A stretch of DNA of 60,000 nt from Adiantum capillus-veneris (GCA_014529385.2 CM043942.1:4616501-4676500); one strand, 5' to 3'; shown: positions 40,301-51,030, numbered from the stretch's first letter. Notes: a model not told the origin generated them from the sequence alone. Numbers and translations are program-made.

Positions 40301-42107
40301 GGTTTTGCTTCAAGAAGGGCATGCCATAGCATATGAGAGCCGAAGGCTCAATGGTGATGAACGAGTCTTGGGCATTTATGAGAAAGAGCTTTTAGCTGTT
40401 CTACATGCCATAGACACATGGAAGCACTACCTATTGGGGACTCCATTTATCCTACGAACCGACCACCAAAGTCTCAAGTATTTCATGACGCAAACCAAGC
40501 TTTCCGACAAACAAATGAGGTGGGCAAATTTTCTTTCGCAATTTAATTTCCATATTGCTCACATAGCTGGTAAGCACAATCAAGTTGCCGATGCACTTTC
40601 ACGACGACCAAAAGTTAATGCGGTGTCTATAGCTACTCACAATGATCTATCCTCTATGATAGATGAGTATGCTACTGACCCTGACTTTAGAGACATAATG
40701 TCAGCCCTTGCTTTGGGGAAGAAAGAGGAACCATTCACCTTGCAGGATGGTTATCTTCTCCACGGCAATAGGCTCTGTGTTACCCATTCCCTTCGTGAGA
40801 AGGTTATGTATGAATCCCATGCTCCTCCATATGCAGGGCATAGAGGTATTCAACCTACTCTCCGAGGAGTAGAGACGTATTTCTATTGGCCTACCATGAA
40901 AGTGGACATACAAGAGTATGTTTCAAAATGTGTAGTATGCCAAAAGACCAAGTATGATAGAGGGAAGCAACCTGGATTACTCCAGCCATTGCCTATTCCA
41001 AATTCACCATGGGAGAGTATATCCATGGATTTCATCTTTGGATTACCCAAGTCTATCCATGGGAATACAGGAATATGGACAATAGTCGACAGGTTTAGCA
41101 AGCAAGCACATTTTATTCCTGTCAAAAAGACTATTAAGGCACATCAAATGGCAACTCTCTTCATATCTCAGATTTTCAAACACCATGGATTACCCACATC
41201 CATCGTGTCAGATAGAGATCCTAGAATGACCAGTAATTTCTGGAAAGGTCTCTTTGAAAATCTAGGAACAAGATTGAATTTCTCTTCGGCCTATCACCCA
41301 CAAACGGATGGCCAAAGTGAGATAGCCAATCTTACGATACTCGATCTACTCAAGACTTATGTTACCGAAGTAGATCAACGCTCACAATGGGAAAAGTATT
41401 TACCGCTAGTAGAGTATGCCTACAATAATACTGTACATACTTCTACGGGCAAAGCACCTTTCGAGATCATAGAAGGAAGACCTAAAAGTCCCTTGCTACT
41501 GAAAGTACATGGGAAGATCTTCGCCGCCGATGAGTATAGCCGTGACCTACAAGAATCTTTTCAAAAGATTAGGGAGGCTATAGCCATCTCTCAACAAAGG
41601 CAAAAAGCTGCTGCTGATAAGCACAGAAGAGCCTTAATGTTCAAAGAAAATGATTGGGTTTTACTCAAGTTTCCTAAGGCTCGATTAAGGCAAACGACGG
41701 ACAAAAATCCTACGGGCCATCAAAAGTATTATGCTAAACTAGCAAAAAGATACTATGGTCCTTTCCAAATCTTGAAGCCTATCAATGAGACGGCTTATCA
41801 ACTCAAGTTGCCCAACCATTGGCTTATACACAATGCCTTTCATGTAAGCTTACTTAAGCCCTACAAAGGAGAGCCACCAATTGAACCAATTATTGAAGAC
41901 CCTCCCGAAGTTGAAGACCAAGAAGAGGTGCTACAACCCGAAGCTATCCTTCGGCATGAAGACAAGGTACTACGACATGGTAAGATTATCCGACGGTATC
42001 TTATTAAGTTCAAAAATTATCCTTTTGAAGATGCTAAATGGATGCAAGGAGTACAACTTAAGGATAGTATGAACCTTATCAATGCTTACAATGCTACATT
42101 AGAGTAA
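37326..42107 (+). CDS. K Gag-Pol polyprotein
   Basis: 1593 residues, no stops, starting MADNNQESRMNIDSFDFAHE. An Arg/Ser-rich N-terminal region (about 75-180) precedes the Gag core (FIQQFDAAFGDEGF, ARQWWASLRGNG). The zinc knuckle CFKCGEQGHGYRSC is at 430-443. Protease has FDPGSTLNFIS (Asp 489; D-P-G variant) and VILGAPWF. Reverse transcriptase has FFDDIIIYSK (Asp 837/838). RNase H has QCDACGDCLGA (Asp 984) and TDHQSLKYF. Integrase has the HHCC finger (SHAPPYAGHRG, CVVCQ) and the D1235/D1296/E1332 triad, the last two in DD35E spacing. A chromodomain (YLIKFKNYPFEDAKWMQG) ends the protein. All catalytic residues are present, so it could be an autonomous source of enzymes. Confidence 0.98.
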   Translation: MADNNQESRMNIDSFDFAHEGANDDAPMFVNYLVTRLQQAMGNPTLQAEVTQQLRAYGISLPLQEERELRRPLEETPKRRLSPIREEESKEKESNESLSSSEDVAPRRRRSRRSPTPPKRKRATHSPSPHHSQRQERKQRKKRARKRSPSSPSSSPSFSSDESYGYSPREYKRGGHRKSFPAWRRSQKLKKFKEGGKSISFLTYDGTFGATDKVLAFIQQFDAAFGDEGFTESSKLRHVAMHFQKSARQWWASLRGNGEAPKTWKTLRVSIMKQFLPSDTKDKVLTEWRGLKLLSHESINKYVDKFWDLHLKATVFQKIDFAEQRQQFCAGLPEEMAEYINSQRPGTITEVIHHTMVASRINFHQGARRNVKPMENKDKNDAKGKSNAQNNSQGTSNNNNNNRSKEKGVYKGKNKLSPEELEAFRKDHKCFKCGEQGHGYRSCPKKNTRNETPRASTIEAPKEDAHCKGSSLSYAWGKVREHDAFILFDPGSTLNFISIELATKLGIQAFEMGDIVTADAAFKGQQASVTPLIGKLRLHVQSYVDKEDFFISPLQHQDVILGAPWFDRMAANMKFPERRIYFTYRGKNMYIDASERGRTIPLVNPLSFDKSMKSSVSAYMIYVKESLKANNVSSNENDRNQEELDLFTFLKGFQDVFNDDIPMDLPPKRGDDDHRIELLPGSSPPNKPPYRVSQAQQEEIMRQVQELVDKGMVRPSSSPFCSPVLLVQKKDGTYRMCVDYRALNHITIKNRFPVPRVEDLFDKLQGSTYFSRIDLKSGYHQIRIVDEDILKTAFHTTFGLYEYLVMSFGLTNAPATFNRLMEKIFRPCRKFTGVFFDDIIIYSKSLEEHKQHLQVIFQALRENKLFLNQKKSEFFLQEIQYLGHIISHDGIRMDPSKLEVIKSWPNPRNLHELRSFIGMCAYYRRFIAKFSQVAGPLHDLTKKNVKFVWTVKEQNAFEKLKEKLTSQPVLVLPDLSKPFEVQCDACGDCLGAVLLQEGHAIAYESRRLNGDERVLGIYEKELLAVLHAIDTWKHYLLGTPFILRTDHQSLKYFMTQTKLSDKQMRWANFLSQFNFHIAHIAGKHNQVADALSRRPKVNAVSIATHNDLSSMIDEYATDPDFRDIMSALALGKKEEPFTLQDGYLLHGNRLCVTHSLREKVMYESHAPPYAGHRGIQPTLRGVETYFYWPTMKVDIQEYVSKCVVCQKTKYDRGKQPGLLQPLPIPNSPWESISMDFIFGLPKSIHGNTGIWTIVDRFSKQAHFIPVKKTIKAHQMATLFISQIFKHHGLPTSIVSDRDPRMTSNFWKGLFENLGTRLNFSSAYHPQTDGQSEIANLTILDLLKTYVTEVDQRSQWEKYLPLVEYAYNNTVHTSTGKAPFEIIEGRPKSPLLLKVHGKIFAADEYSRDLQESFQKIREAIAISQQRQKAAADKHRRALMFKENDWVLLKFPKARLRQTTDKNPTGHQKYYAKLAKRYYGPFQILKPINETAYQLKLPNHWLIHNAFHVSLLKPYKGEPPIEPIIEDPPEVEDQEEVLQPEAILRHEDKVLRHGKIIRRYLIKFKNYPFEDAKWMQGVQLKDSMNLINAYNATLE

Positions 42108-42464
42108 GCAAATGTACAAATTTCTTTTAAATAACTCATGTTTTTGTCTTATATGACTAGTCCTCTTTTTAATTGTGCACAAATTTAACTAGTATGCATG
42201 CTTAGAATCATGTTTGTGATGACGACGTCTCTCAAACACCAAGTAGAATTTGTCACTCTACTTTGGGAGAATGAAATGGACTAAAGAGCAGACATGCTTG
42301 CGGCAGCTATGTCTCCCAAGCACCAAATGGATTAGTCATCCATCTTGGAAAGATGTCGTAGGGTAAAAAGGGATCCTTTACCCGCTAAGTACGATTGACT
42401 AATGACTAAGACTTTCTCTTCTACCTCATAGTCGAGGACGACTATGATTTCAAGAGAGAGGTAA
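42108..42464 (+). other. K 3' untranslated region and polypurine tract
   Basis: Non-coding, shared with K'. The purine tract AAGAGAGAGGTAA (42452-42464) sits directly before the 3' LTR. Confidence 0.82.
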
Positions 42465-44081
42465 TGTCATAAAATCTAATATCTAACTAACCCAAATGAT
42501 TTTCTCATATTAAATTGATCACTTAATATGGGAGAATAAACGGGAACAAGTGTTAAGATATGGTATGTGCTTTTAGATCTATCTCAACACGGGGCCAATG
42601 TAAAGGGGCCCAAAAGGGAGATGGTCTATCAAAGAGCAAGGCTAACCAATGGAGCATAAGACCTTAGGGTTAGCTTCATTGAAGACCTCCAATAAATGTG
42701 TGTAAAAGTCCTTTTGACCTTAAGTAAGCTAGGACTGAGCTTGAGGTGGGAACCCGGCCCAAGCTCGAGGTGCTTGTCCTGCTTGAGGTGTTTGTCATGC
42801 TTGAGGTGTTTTTCATGCTTGAGGTGCTTGATTAAGATGCTTGAGGTGCTTGACTGGCTCCATGCTTGAGGTGCTTGACTTGCTGCATGATTAAAGTACT
42901 TGAGGTGCCTTGAGAAGCTTGCCTGAGATGCTTGTGGGAACCCCCCCTAGTTCAAGTGCTTTGTCATGCTTGGTGAGTAAGGTGCTTGATCACCTAAAAG
43001 TCAAAAGCATTCCTACAAGAGGGGGGGCGAGCCCTTTTCCTAGGGCCTAGAGAGAGAACACCCACTCACACACACAAGGGAAGCCCATCTTGAAGAGGCA
43101 GCAAGGACACATGTCAGGCCCCTACCCATGTTACCTTCATGTGTTGCTTGAAGCCTATTGGCTAGGCTTCAAAGGGGTCCAATGATAAATTACATGAATT
43201 ATCTAATTGTTTTAGCATTTATCAAGTCCTCTCTCTCAAAGGGGAAAGGGGTCCCAAGGCTACCCATGTTGCTTGTAATGGCTCCTGCTTGTGATTGGCT
43301 AGGCTTGGAGGGGTCCAATGAGCTTCAGGCATGAGCTACAAGGGGGGGTCGACCCAAGCAAGCTAGGGGGGTGCCTAGGGGGTATACTCACCCACACACA
43401 CTCACAAGCACTCTCATTGTGTGATATGCAAAGTGCAAGAGCTCCCTCTCCAAGCAAGTAGAGGTTGAGAGCCTACACCAACACTCTTGGCTATGGAGTG
43501 CAAATCCAACCAAGAGCCATGCTTCAATGCTTAAGCTTGCCATCTCCTTCTTCTTCATTACTATGCTATTATGTATGCTAGCAACAAGAGTATGATAAGT
43601 GAGGAACTAATTCTTTCTCCTACGAAATGTTTCTTCTTCCTCTTCCCTACCCTCATTCCCTGCTAGCTCTCTCCACCTTTGAAGGTGTTTGAGGTCTTGG
43701 GACTGAGGCTTGGGATAGTTAAAGCTTTCTTCAAGTTTATGTTATGTTTGTGGTGCATGAAGCCTTCCATCTTCATGGCATCACCTAGGTCACAAGGAAC
43801 ACAAAGACTGTATTGTAACAAGTCTCTCTTTATGGGAGAAATCATAATACAAATGCCTATTGGAGGGGGGGACCGGCTCCACATAAATCCGGTCCTCAAT
43901 TGTTGTCATGTTCTCTAAACTCTCTCTCTTGCAAAAGTATTGTCTATGCCAAGTTAACTAATTGCTATGATTATGTTGCTATCTTCAATTATGTCTACCC
44001 GCTATGCTCACAAAATCATTTCTTGAAAGTACTCTCATTAAATTCCGCTATTCTCAAATTGAATAGGCAAATTCCATTACA
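42465..44081 (+). repeat. K 3' LTR
   Basis: 1617 bp, almost identical to 35293-36910, including the tandem array (42737-42937). Followed by the TSD copy cactc (44082-44086). Confidence 0.96.
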
Positions 44082-44086
44082 CACTC

Positions 44087-44130
44087 CTAGTTGTAGATAC
44101 ACGAAGTGCCATGCCAAGGAGGACCCCTAC
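44087..44130 (+). repeat. H' 3' LTR, part 2
   Basis: Continues H' after K (with the TSD copy from 44082). It matches the reverse complement of the H LTR near 33360-33400. Its last 5 bp (cctac, 44126-44130) are the L target duplication. Confidence 0.88.
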
Positions 44131-44512
44131 TGTTATGTCCCGCTCACAGGAGAGGATCTAGCCCAGATGCCGTCGGGATGGGCGTCCAGTGTCCGGGTGG
44201 ACGTAGTGTGAACACGGTTAGTGTGGCCGGCCATTATTATAAAAGGGAGGCCAAGGCCTCATTTACAGTTATCGATCCCACTGGCAGAGTGCCAGTGGTT
44301 AGCCCGCGAGGCTAGGAGTGCACGAGGTCACATCGAGGAGGTGAGGCTGGGTGGTATGGGACGCCCGGTCTTACAGGTGCACGCCTACGTCTTTCGACGC
44401 TGGCCCTAGCACGGGGGAGCTGCCGGATGGTGGCTATGGTCGGGTGGTTCGTCCGACGCGTATCTGTAGGCGGTCCGTGTGGCCGAGAGATCCTCCCTCC
44501 TCGTTCGTTTCA
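44131..44512 (+). repeat. L 5' LTR
   Basis: 382 bp, TGTTATGTCCCG to TCGTTCGTTTCA. A TATA box TATAAAAG is at 44238-44245, conserved at 49329-49336. Confidence 0.93.
44238..44245 (+). promoter_or_regulatory. TATA box of L LTR
   Basis: TATAAAAG in a GC-rich LTR, about 107 bp after the LTR start. Probable core promoter. Confidence 0.65.
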
Positions 44513-44525
44513 TGGTATCATAGCC
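44513..44525 (+). other. L primer-binding site
   Basis: TGGTATCATAGCC directly after the LTR. It begins like the initiator-Met site but diverges at the ninth base. Confidence 0.75.
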
Positions 44526-44873
44526 GGCTTGGTTGCACGAAGGACTGTGTGCACACCTACGGATCGATTCGAGTTGGGGAACCTCGAGTTCGCATAATTT
44601 TTAGTAATTAACTGCTTAATTGATTATTCTCTTCTCATGAGCATGTGTACAGGTGAAATTTAATGCTTACTTTACTGATTTTGGATAAGAATCAATGTCT
44701 TTAATCAGTTGGAGTGTTTAAAATCAGCAATTTTACTGACTTCTTGTGTTTTATTGCAGTAGAATACAAGATTTGCTGATTTTTTCATGTGGTTTTGGAT
44801 GAAAATCACTCCATTGCTGTTTAATTTGCTTTTGGGCATAAAATTCAGCAAACTCCCTCTCTGTGTACTGCTG

Positions 44874-44929
<56 letters not shown>

Positions 44930-45506
44930 CTCTCTCCTGTGAGTACAGCGCTGCTGTTTTTTTTTCTAAGTTGGAGGGGAGAGGCAGCATGAGGTTCCAG
45001 CATGGAACCAGCGTGGGTTTTTTTTTAAGCTTGTCGTGTGTGGGGCACGAGCGTTCGCAAGCCTCCCAATTGCACCAGCGCCCACCCTCTCTCTCCACGC
45101 ATCGGCATATCTTGAGGCCTTCGCTGGTTTTTGTTTACGCTGGCAGATTTTTTGCCTTGAGTTAAGTTTTAACGCCATCTTTTGTTTAATAAATTAACCC
45201 TTTTTTTTTAAGGGTGCCCAGGATACTTTAGTTTTTTAAAAACAAAGGTATGAAACCTGTCATTTCTTAAAAACTCACTTACAGAGCTTTGTAAGTTACA
45301 GAGAATTTCATTTTCCCTCTTCTGCTCCTCTCTCGAGTCTACCCTCTCTCACCTGCTCGCGCTCCTGCGCTCCCGCCATCACCTGCTCGCGTTCCGACGC
45401 TCACGCCGACGCGTAGAGCTCTTCGCAACTTCAACTTTTCGCGACTGAAAAGTGCAGAAAAGGCTCGGTTTCGCGTGAATTTTCCAGTTTTTTCACGCAC
45501 TTCGCC
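44526..45506 (+). other. L leader with GA microsatellite
   Basis: About 980 bp of leader. It holds a GA run (44885-44926) and a T-rich stretch near 44957-45025. No gene. Confidence 0.8.
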
Positions 45507-46642
45507 ATGGATTCCTCCAGCTCAGATGTGCAGCGTCCAGGTAACATCCAAATTCTATTTACGCACGCTCTCTACACATGGATTACAAGCACTTTCCAAA
45601 GTTTCGACCAGCGTGTTACCGCTCTGGAAAACGTGAATGCTCAGACGAACCTTCGCTTGGCCTCTCTCGAAGGGGTCGTACAGGGGCTCAGTTCCCGTCT
45701 CTCTATTCTCGAAAATATGGCTCAGTCGATGATTGCGCGTATTTCCGAGGGCGAAACCCATCTCCAGCATTTGTGGACGCAGATTGCTGCTTTTGGGCGT
45801 TCGCAGGGTGGTCCGACTGCCACAATTCCGTATAAAACTATAAATTTCTCAAGTGAAGAGGAGTGTACGGAATTGGCTGTAAATAACTGGCTGCACCAGT
45901 GGACCACATACTTTGATCTCCATGGGGAGCATGATGAACGGAGGATTCAGACGATTCCTCTTTATCTGCGTAGTAAGACGCTTACCTGGTGGCGTGACAT
46001 GACAGAAAAGCCTACGACGTGGGCTGATTTTTATGTGAAATTCAGGAGGGATTTCGCCAAAATGAACCCTTTGAAAGCCTATGCCAAATTGCAGAGTCTT
46101 TCGATGAAAACCCTGTCTTTTGATAAGTATATGACAGCTTTCAAAGAGGCGCTCACCTTCTACAAGGTGGATTCCATGCATGCCGTGCACATGTACTTAC
46201 TGGGGTTACATGAAGATTACCATTGGGCCTTAATCAAGGACAAAGGCCCGACTGATGTCGAGGATGCAGTGGCCAAGGCCAGGACGTTCCATTTAATAAA
46301 TGGAGCGAATTATGAGAAGAAAAGAACGGCAGACCATCAATCCGGTGAGGGTCGCTTCCTCGGGCCCGACTGATGTCGAGGATGCAGTGGCCAAGGCCAG
46401 GACGTTCCATTTAATAAATGGAGCGAATTATGAGAAGAAAAGAACGGCAGACCATCAATCCGGTGAGGGTGCTTCGAGGAAGGGACCCCGCTTCCAGCAT
46501 AAGTTTAAATCACTGCCGAGATCTTCTCAGGAAAAGAAGGAAGCCAGAAACGCTTCAGTTTGCTTATGCAGTGAAGAAGGGGGCTTGCTTCGGATGTGGC
46601 TAGACGGGTCACCAAATCAAGGATTGCCCTAAAAAGAAAAAG
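45507..46642 (+). pseudogene. L gag, with internal duplication
   Basis: Starts MDSSSSDVQRPGNIQILFTH. A coiled-coil-like region (QSFDQRVTALENVNAQTNLR) leads to the Gag core (VNNWLHQWTTYF, TLTWWRDMTEKPTTWADFY, YMTAFKEALTFY, LLGLHEDYHWALI). A 118-bp tandem duplication (46245-46362, 46363-46470) shifts the frame. The zinc knuckle near 46593 (CFGCG, stop, TGHQIKDC) carries a TAG. Non-functional. Confidence 0.88.
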
Positions 46643-47537
46643 ATGCAGAAACCGCAAGGCCGTCCTTCGGTTCAGATCCACGAGATCTCAGGTAACTATG
46701 ATGTTGTTCAAGTTGAAATCTATCACTTAGCGCATAGTTCATGCACTAACTGTACTTTTAGCACCAAAGTGTTTGATAAGCACGATCATCTTCGTTTCCT
46801 CGGGAAGATCAATGGTCACGACGTGACCGTACTTCTTGATAATGGAAGCTCACACAATTTTGTGGATGCAAAATTGGTGCAGAAACTGAACCTGCGGACG
46901 CAGGACAGTGACCATGAGTATCGCGTGAAGATGGCTCTTGGCGTAAATACGGATGTATAGAATCGGATGGTTCCAGACTTGTCGAGCTGGCTGATTACAA
47001 AGAGAACCTAGATTTCCACATCATGCGCCTGGACAGAGCAGATGTTATTTTAGGAACTCCATGGTTTTATTATAAACAAGACTCATTGTATATAGACTAT
47101 GTACATCACTCTCTTGTTTTTGTTAAGCAGAACATGCCTCATGTATCTGTGTCACTTTGTAGTCAGAAGTCTGTAAATAATGGTTTTGCAATACCAGTTG
47201 TTACTGCTTTGGAAATGTATAAAGAAATAAAGTCTTCTGATGTTGACTTTTATCAATGTGCACCCTCTGCTTGGTTTGATTCATTAGTGCTTGGTACTTC
47301 TGTCACTGAATTTCGTAAAAATGTTTCATGTTCTTCTGTTGAACTTGGGGATTCCGACGAATCCAATCTTATCCGAGAAATCATGACTGATTTCAAGGAT
47401 GTTTTTCCTGATGATCTACCTCCTGGCTTGCCGCCTTCGAGAGGAGTAGATCATGGCATTGAGTCGGTGGCCGGTAGTCAGCCCTTCTCAAAGCAACCCT
47501 ATCGGTTTAGTAAAACCGAGGACATTGCGCTATATCT
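46643..47537 (+). pseudogene. L protease and start of RT
   Basis: Retropepsin with VLLDNGSSHNFVD (D-N-G variant, near 46833), a stop at 46958-46960, then VILGTPWFYY and the protease-RT linker (FKDVFPDDLPPGLPPSRGVD, near 47391) to the first RT residues (QPYRFSKTE). It then jumps at about 47520 to the end of RNase H. The polymerase core and RNase H active sites are deleted. Confidence 0.88.
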
Positions 47538-49208
47538 GTGCTCAGGGTGATCTCAGAGGCCGGAAGGCTAGATGGATGGAGCTTATACAAGAGTTTTGAC
47601 TTTGAGATCCGTTATAGAAAGGGATCTAGCAATCGAGTTGCCGATGCGCTCAGTAGGATTCCTGAGGTCAATGCTTTGTCTATGGCTGAAATTTCGATGG
47701 ATTTCTATCTCTCTCTCCGAGGGCTATGTCGTTCCGATGGCCATTTTGGCAAGATATGGAACGAGGTCGAAGCGGGGCATGACTCGCATACAGGCTTGGG
47801 TGGTCCGGAGACCCAAGTGAGTCTTGCTGGAGAGATGAGACAGCGACAATATTCCATTAGAGATGGACTATTGTTTAGAAATGGTAAAGTCTGCGTGCCG
47901 GAAATCGATGAGATTCGACAAAAGATTTTGTGCGAATGCCACGATGTTCCTAGCGTTGGGCACCCACGCATCCAAAGAACTTTGGCTTTGGTCAAGCGAT
48001 ATTTCTATTGGCCAAGAATGCGCTTTTACATAGAGAGCTATGTGAAGAGATGCGCTTAGTGTCAAGTCAATAAGGCAGAGCGCCTTAGGAAAGCTGGCCT
48101 GCTACATCCATTGGAAATCCCAGATGCCAACTGGCAAAGTATTTCCATGGACTTCATCGTTGGTTTGCCAAATACTAGTCGAGGCAAGGACGCTATTTGG
48201 GTTGTGGTCGATAGACTCACAAAAATGGCGAAGTTTATACTAACGAAGTTGACAGTAAAAAGCCACGAGTTGGCGGTTTTATTTGTCGATCAGCTTTATA
48301 AGCTGTATGGTCTCCCAGAAGATATCGTCAGTGATCGAGATACTAAGTTCACTGTCCGATTTTGGCGAGATGTCTTTGCTCATCTTCAGACGAAGTTGAG
48401 TATGTTGTCTTATGACCATCTTGAGTCCGACGGACAAATTGAGAGGATGAATCAGACGTTAGAAGACATGTTGAGAGCCTATGTCTCTCACAGGCAATCT
48501 GATTGGGAAAGGTATCTCCCATAGTTAGAGTTTGCCTATAATAGTAGCAAGCATTCTGCTACTGGATTTAGCCCATTCATGCTGATGTATGGATTCGAGC
48601 CTAAATCCCCAATTGCTATTGGCTTAGAGAAAGTCAAGGAACGCCAAGCTCGTGATTTCCTATATGACATGCAGGAAATGCTCGAATTGGCCAAGGATAG
48701 CATAAGAACGGCTCGTGATCGAGTCACTACTTATGCTAATCAAAAGAGGTCTCCAAGGACTCTAGATGTGGGACAATGGGTTTATCTGAAGATACCCAAG
48801 GATTCCAAGACTATGCGCACAGGACAGCACTATAAGCTTTCAGCTCGATGTTGTGGTCCAATCTTGATCACAAAGAAAATTGGCCAAGTTGCCTACAAAG
48901 TGGCTCTTCCTTCGGATGTTAGTGTACATCCAGTGTTTCATGTCAGCCGCCTTAGAGTGAAATTGGGCGAAGCTGATGTTGTCGTGCCTATCGAGGAAAA
49001 TGTATGGCAAGATATGCAAACTGAGTATATTCCTCGAGAACCAGAAGCAGTTTTGGATCATCGTACCCGTCATTCTCGCCAAAAGGCTTATGACGAGTAC
49101 TTAACTAAATGGAAGGGTCAATCTGAAAGGTTTGCTACTTGGGAACCTATTAGAGCTTTGAAGGCTCAATATCCCCACTTCATTGATGAGGACATCAATG
49201 GTTCTTAA
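47538..49208 (+). pseudogene. L RNase H end, integrase and chromodomain
   Basis: Picks up at FEIRYRKGSSNRVADALSR (RNase H end, about 47602). Then comes the integrase HHCC finger (ECHDVPSVGHPRI; KRCA-stop-CQ with a TAG at 48057-48059), the core (SMDFIVGLP, DRDTKFTVRFW, DGQIERMNQTLED), a TAG at about 48522, the integrase C-terminus (VHPVFHVSRLRV) and a canonical chromodomain (YLTKWKGQSERFATWEP) ending at 49206-49208. Two of the stops replace CAG-type Gln codons. Confidence 0.92.
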
Positions 49209-49219
49209 GGGGGGAAGTA
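49207..49219 (+). other. L polypurine tract
   Basis: AAGGGGGGAAGTA directly before the 3' LTR; it overlaps the stop codon region of the polyprotein. Confidence 0.88.
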
Positions 49220-49603
49220 TGTTATGTCTCGCTCACAGGAGAGGGGATCTAGCCCAGATGCCGTCGGGATGGGCCTCCAGTGTCCGGGCGGATGTAGTGT
49301 GAACACGGCCAGTGTGGCCGGCCATTATTATAAAAGGGAGGCCAAGGCCTCATTTACAGTTATCGACCCCACTGGCAGAGTGCCAGTGGTTAGCCCGCGA
49401 GGCTAGGAGTCCGCGAGGTCACATTGAGGAGGTGAGGCCGGGTGGTATGGGACGCCCGGTCTTACAGGTGCACGCCTACGTCCTCGGACGCTGGCCCCAG
49501 CATGGGGGAGCTGCCGGATGGTGGCTATGGTCGGGTGGTTTGTCCGACGCGTATCTGTAGGCGGTCTGTGTGGCCGGGAGATCCTCCCTCCTCGTTCGTT
49601 TCA
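49220..49603 (+). repeat. L 3' LTR
   Basis: 384 bp, closely matching the 5' LTR with scattered substitutions. TSD copy cctac follows at 49604-49608. Confidence 0.94.
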
Positions 49604-49608
49604 CCTAC

Positions 49609-49958
49609 GCTTGGATGGTCACACCCCTTTGCCCAAAAGACGTCTCTCTTCGCCAAAAGCCACACTCCTTCGACGATTGGTCCCCACCCTTCGCTCTACG
49701 GGTGCGACTCTTCGCCCAATGGTTGCAGCTCTTCGTTGAAAGGATGTGTCTTTACGTCTAAAGTCGTGCCTCTTCACCATGAGACGTGTCTTGCATGCGT
49801 CTCCTATATAAGGAGCCTATTGTACTCAGTTTCAAGCAGTCATTCATTCAATCAAACACAGAGTCTTCTGAGTCTTGTTTCTGAGTTCAGTTCAAGTTTC
49901 TTAAGTCTTAATCATGAGTTTAAGTACTTAATAAGGATTAGTACCGAGAATCCTTACA
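49609..49958 (+). repeat. H' 3' LTR, part 3
   Basis: Completes H': tandem units in reverse orientation to H (49618-49770), a TATATAAGG element near 49807, and the terminal GAATCCTTACA at 49958. G4 sequence begins immediately after. Confidence 0.88.
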
Positions 49959-50104
49959 GCGGAAGTGAATGTAGTGCTTAGGATGAGTGGTCCGAACTGT
50001 GCTCAAGGGTTCCTTTTACTTACGGAAGGGAGAGCCTTCCGTTCTTAGAGAGAGAGTGCAAGTACAATGATCACAAACAAAGTGAATGCTACTATGAATG
50101 AAAG

Positions 50105-50108
<4 letters not shown>

Positions 50109-50154
<46 letters not shown>
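50109..50154 (+). repeat. GA microsatellite in G4
   Basis: About 23 GA units, in the same place as in G1. Confidence 0.95.
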
Positions 50155-50157
<3 letters not shown>

Positions 50158-51025
50158 ATACGACACTAGATGGTTCTCAAACCCCCCTCCAAGGGCCCCC
50201 CTCTCTATAGCGAGAGAGGTCTATGCTATAGATTGCACAAATGTGGTACAATGGTGTAGATGTTGTAAACTTGATGATGACAATATCGACGACGACGATT
50301 GAGACTATGACGATGACGACGATGGTGTCGTCGTCAAGTCCGGGTTTTGCGACGATGGCGACGAAGGTGTTGTCGTCAAGATAGGGATCTGCGATGACGA
50401 TGACGATGTCGATGACGACGATGGTGTCGATGACGACATCGTCAACGCTGAAAACTGAAAACGCTAGATGCTCTGCTGGGGATCTGCTGCTGTGGCGGTA
50501 TTGCGGCTTGGATCTGCAACCGCTTCGCCGGGCTAGGGCTGAAGTGCAAAAACGCTGGCTGATCTGGCTGAAATCTGAAAACACTAGGCTGGTGCTAGAT
50601 GGGGAATCTAGCGAGGATCTGCAACCGGGTGGGAGCGGTTCTCGCGAGGCTAAGGTTGAAAACTGAAAACGGTAGTGGTAGTAGCTGAAAACGCTGATTT
50701 CTTGAGGCTGAAAATGGTGGTTTTTTCTTCTTGAGAAAACGCTAGGGCTCCTGAGGTGCTGCCTGACTGCTGGGTACCTTCCTCCTTGTATCCTTGCTTC
50801 TTTTGCTTCTATTAAGTGTCCATTGGGTTTCTTTATAATTCCTTAGCAATTTGCCCTACCTATGTTTCTAACAAAAGTCATTTATTAATAAATAAGTGAA
50901 AAATGTGCACTTTGGCAAAAAGGGTTCTATGCTCTGGAAAATGCTCATGATGGGTACTGAATGTCATGCTAATGATCTTACTGCGTGCAATCAGAGGATA
51001 TGCAACTATTCTAAGTGCCTGGACA

Positions 51026-51030
51026 TGCAC
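51026..51030. repeat. Target-site duplication of M, left copy
   Basis: tgcac, repeated at 56019-56023 directly after M. The flanks join into a continuous G LTR when M and one copy are removed. Confidence 0.9.

Larger units (their letters stand above)
35293..44081 (+). mobile_element. K, intact Ty3/gypsy retrotransposon with chromodomain
   Basis: Complete 8789-bp element: 1618- and 1617-bp LTRs, PBS, a single 1593-codon gag-pol ORF, PPT, and TSD cactc at 35288-35292 and 44082-44086. The gene order with RT before integrase, and a C-terminal chromodomain, place it in the chromoviruses. The LTRs look nearly identical (I noticed about four substitutions and one indel), so it is very recent and possibly active. 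K' at 1-8042 is an older relative. Confidence 0.97.
44131..49603 (+). mobile_element. L, defective Ty3/gypsy retrotransposon with chromodomain
   Basis: 5473-bp element with LTRs at 44131-44512 (382 bp) and 49220-49603 (384 bp), TSD cctac on both sides, a PBS, and a polyprotein broken by frameshifts, stops and loss of most RT and RNase H. The integrase and chromodomain are still legible. It inserted into the H' LTR independently of K. Confidence 0.94.
49959..51030 (-). repeat. G4 solo LTR, part 1 (split by M)
   Basis: G-family LTR lacking its first ~11 bp at the H' junction. It contains a GA microsatellite (50109-50154), the GAT/GTC-rich block and AAAACGCT motifs, and is closest to G1. It is interrupted by M at 51031 and ends at 56019-56133. 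No G internal sequence flanks it. Confidence 0.88.
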
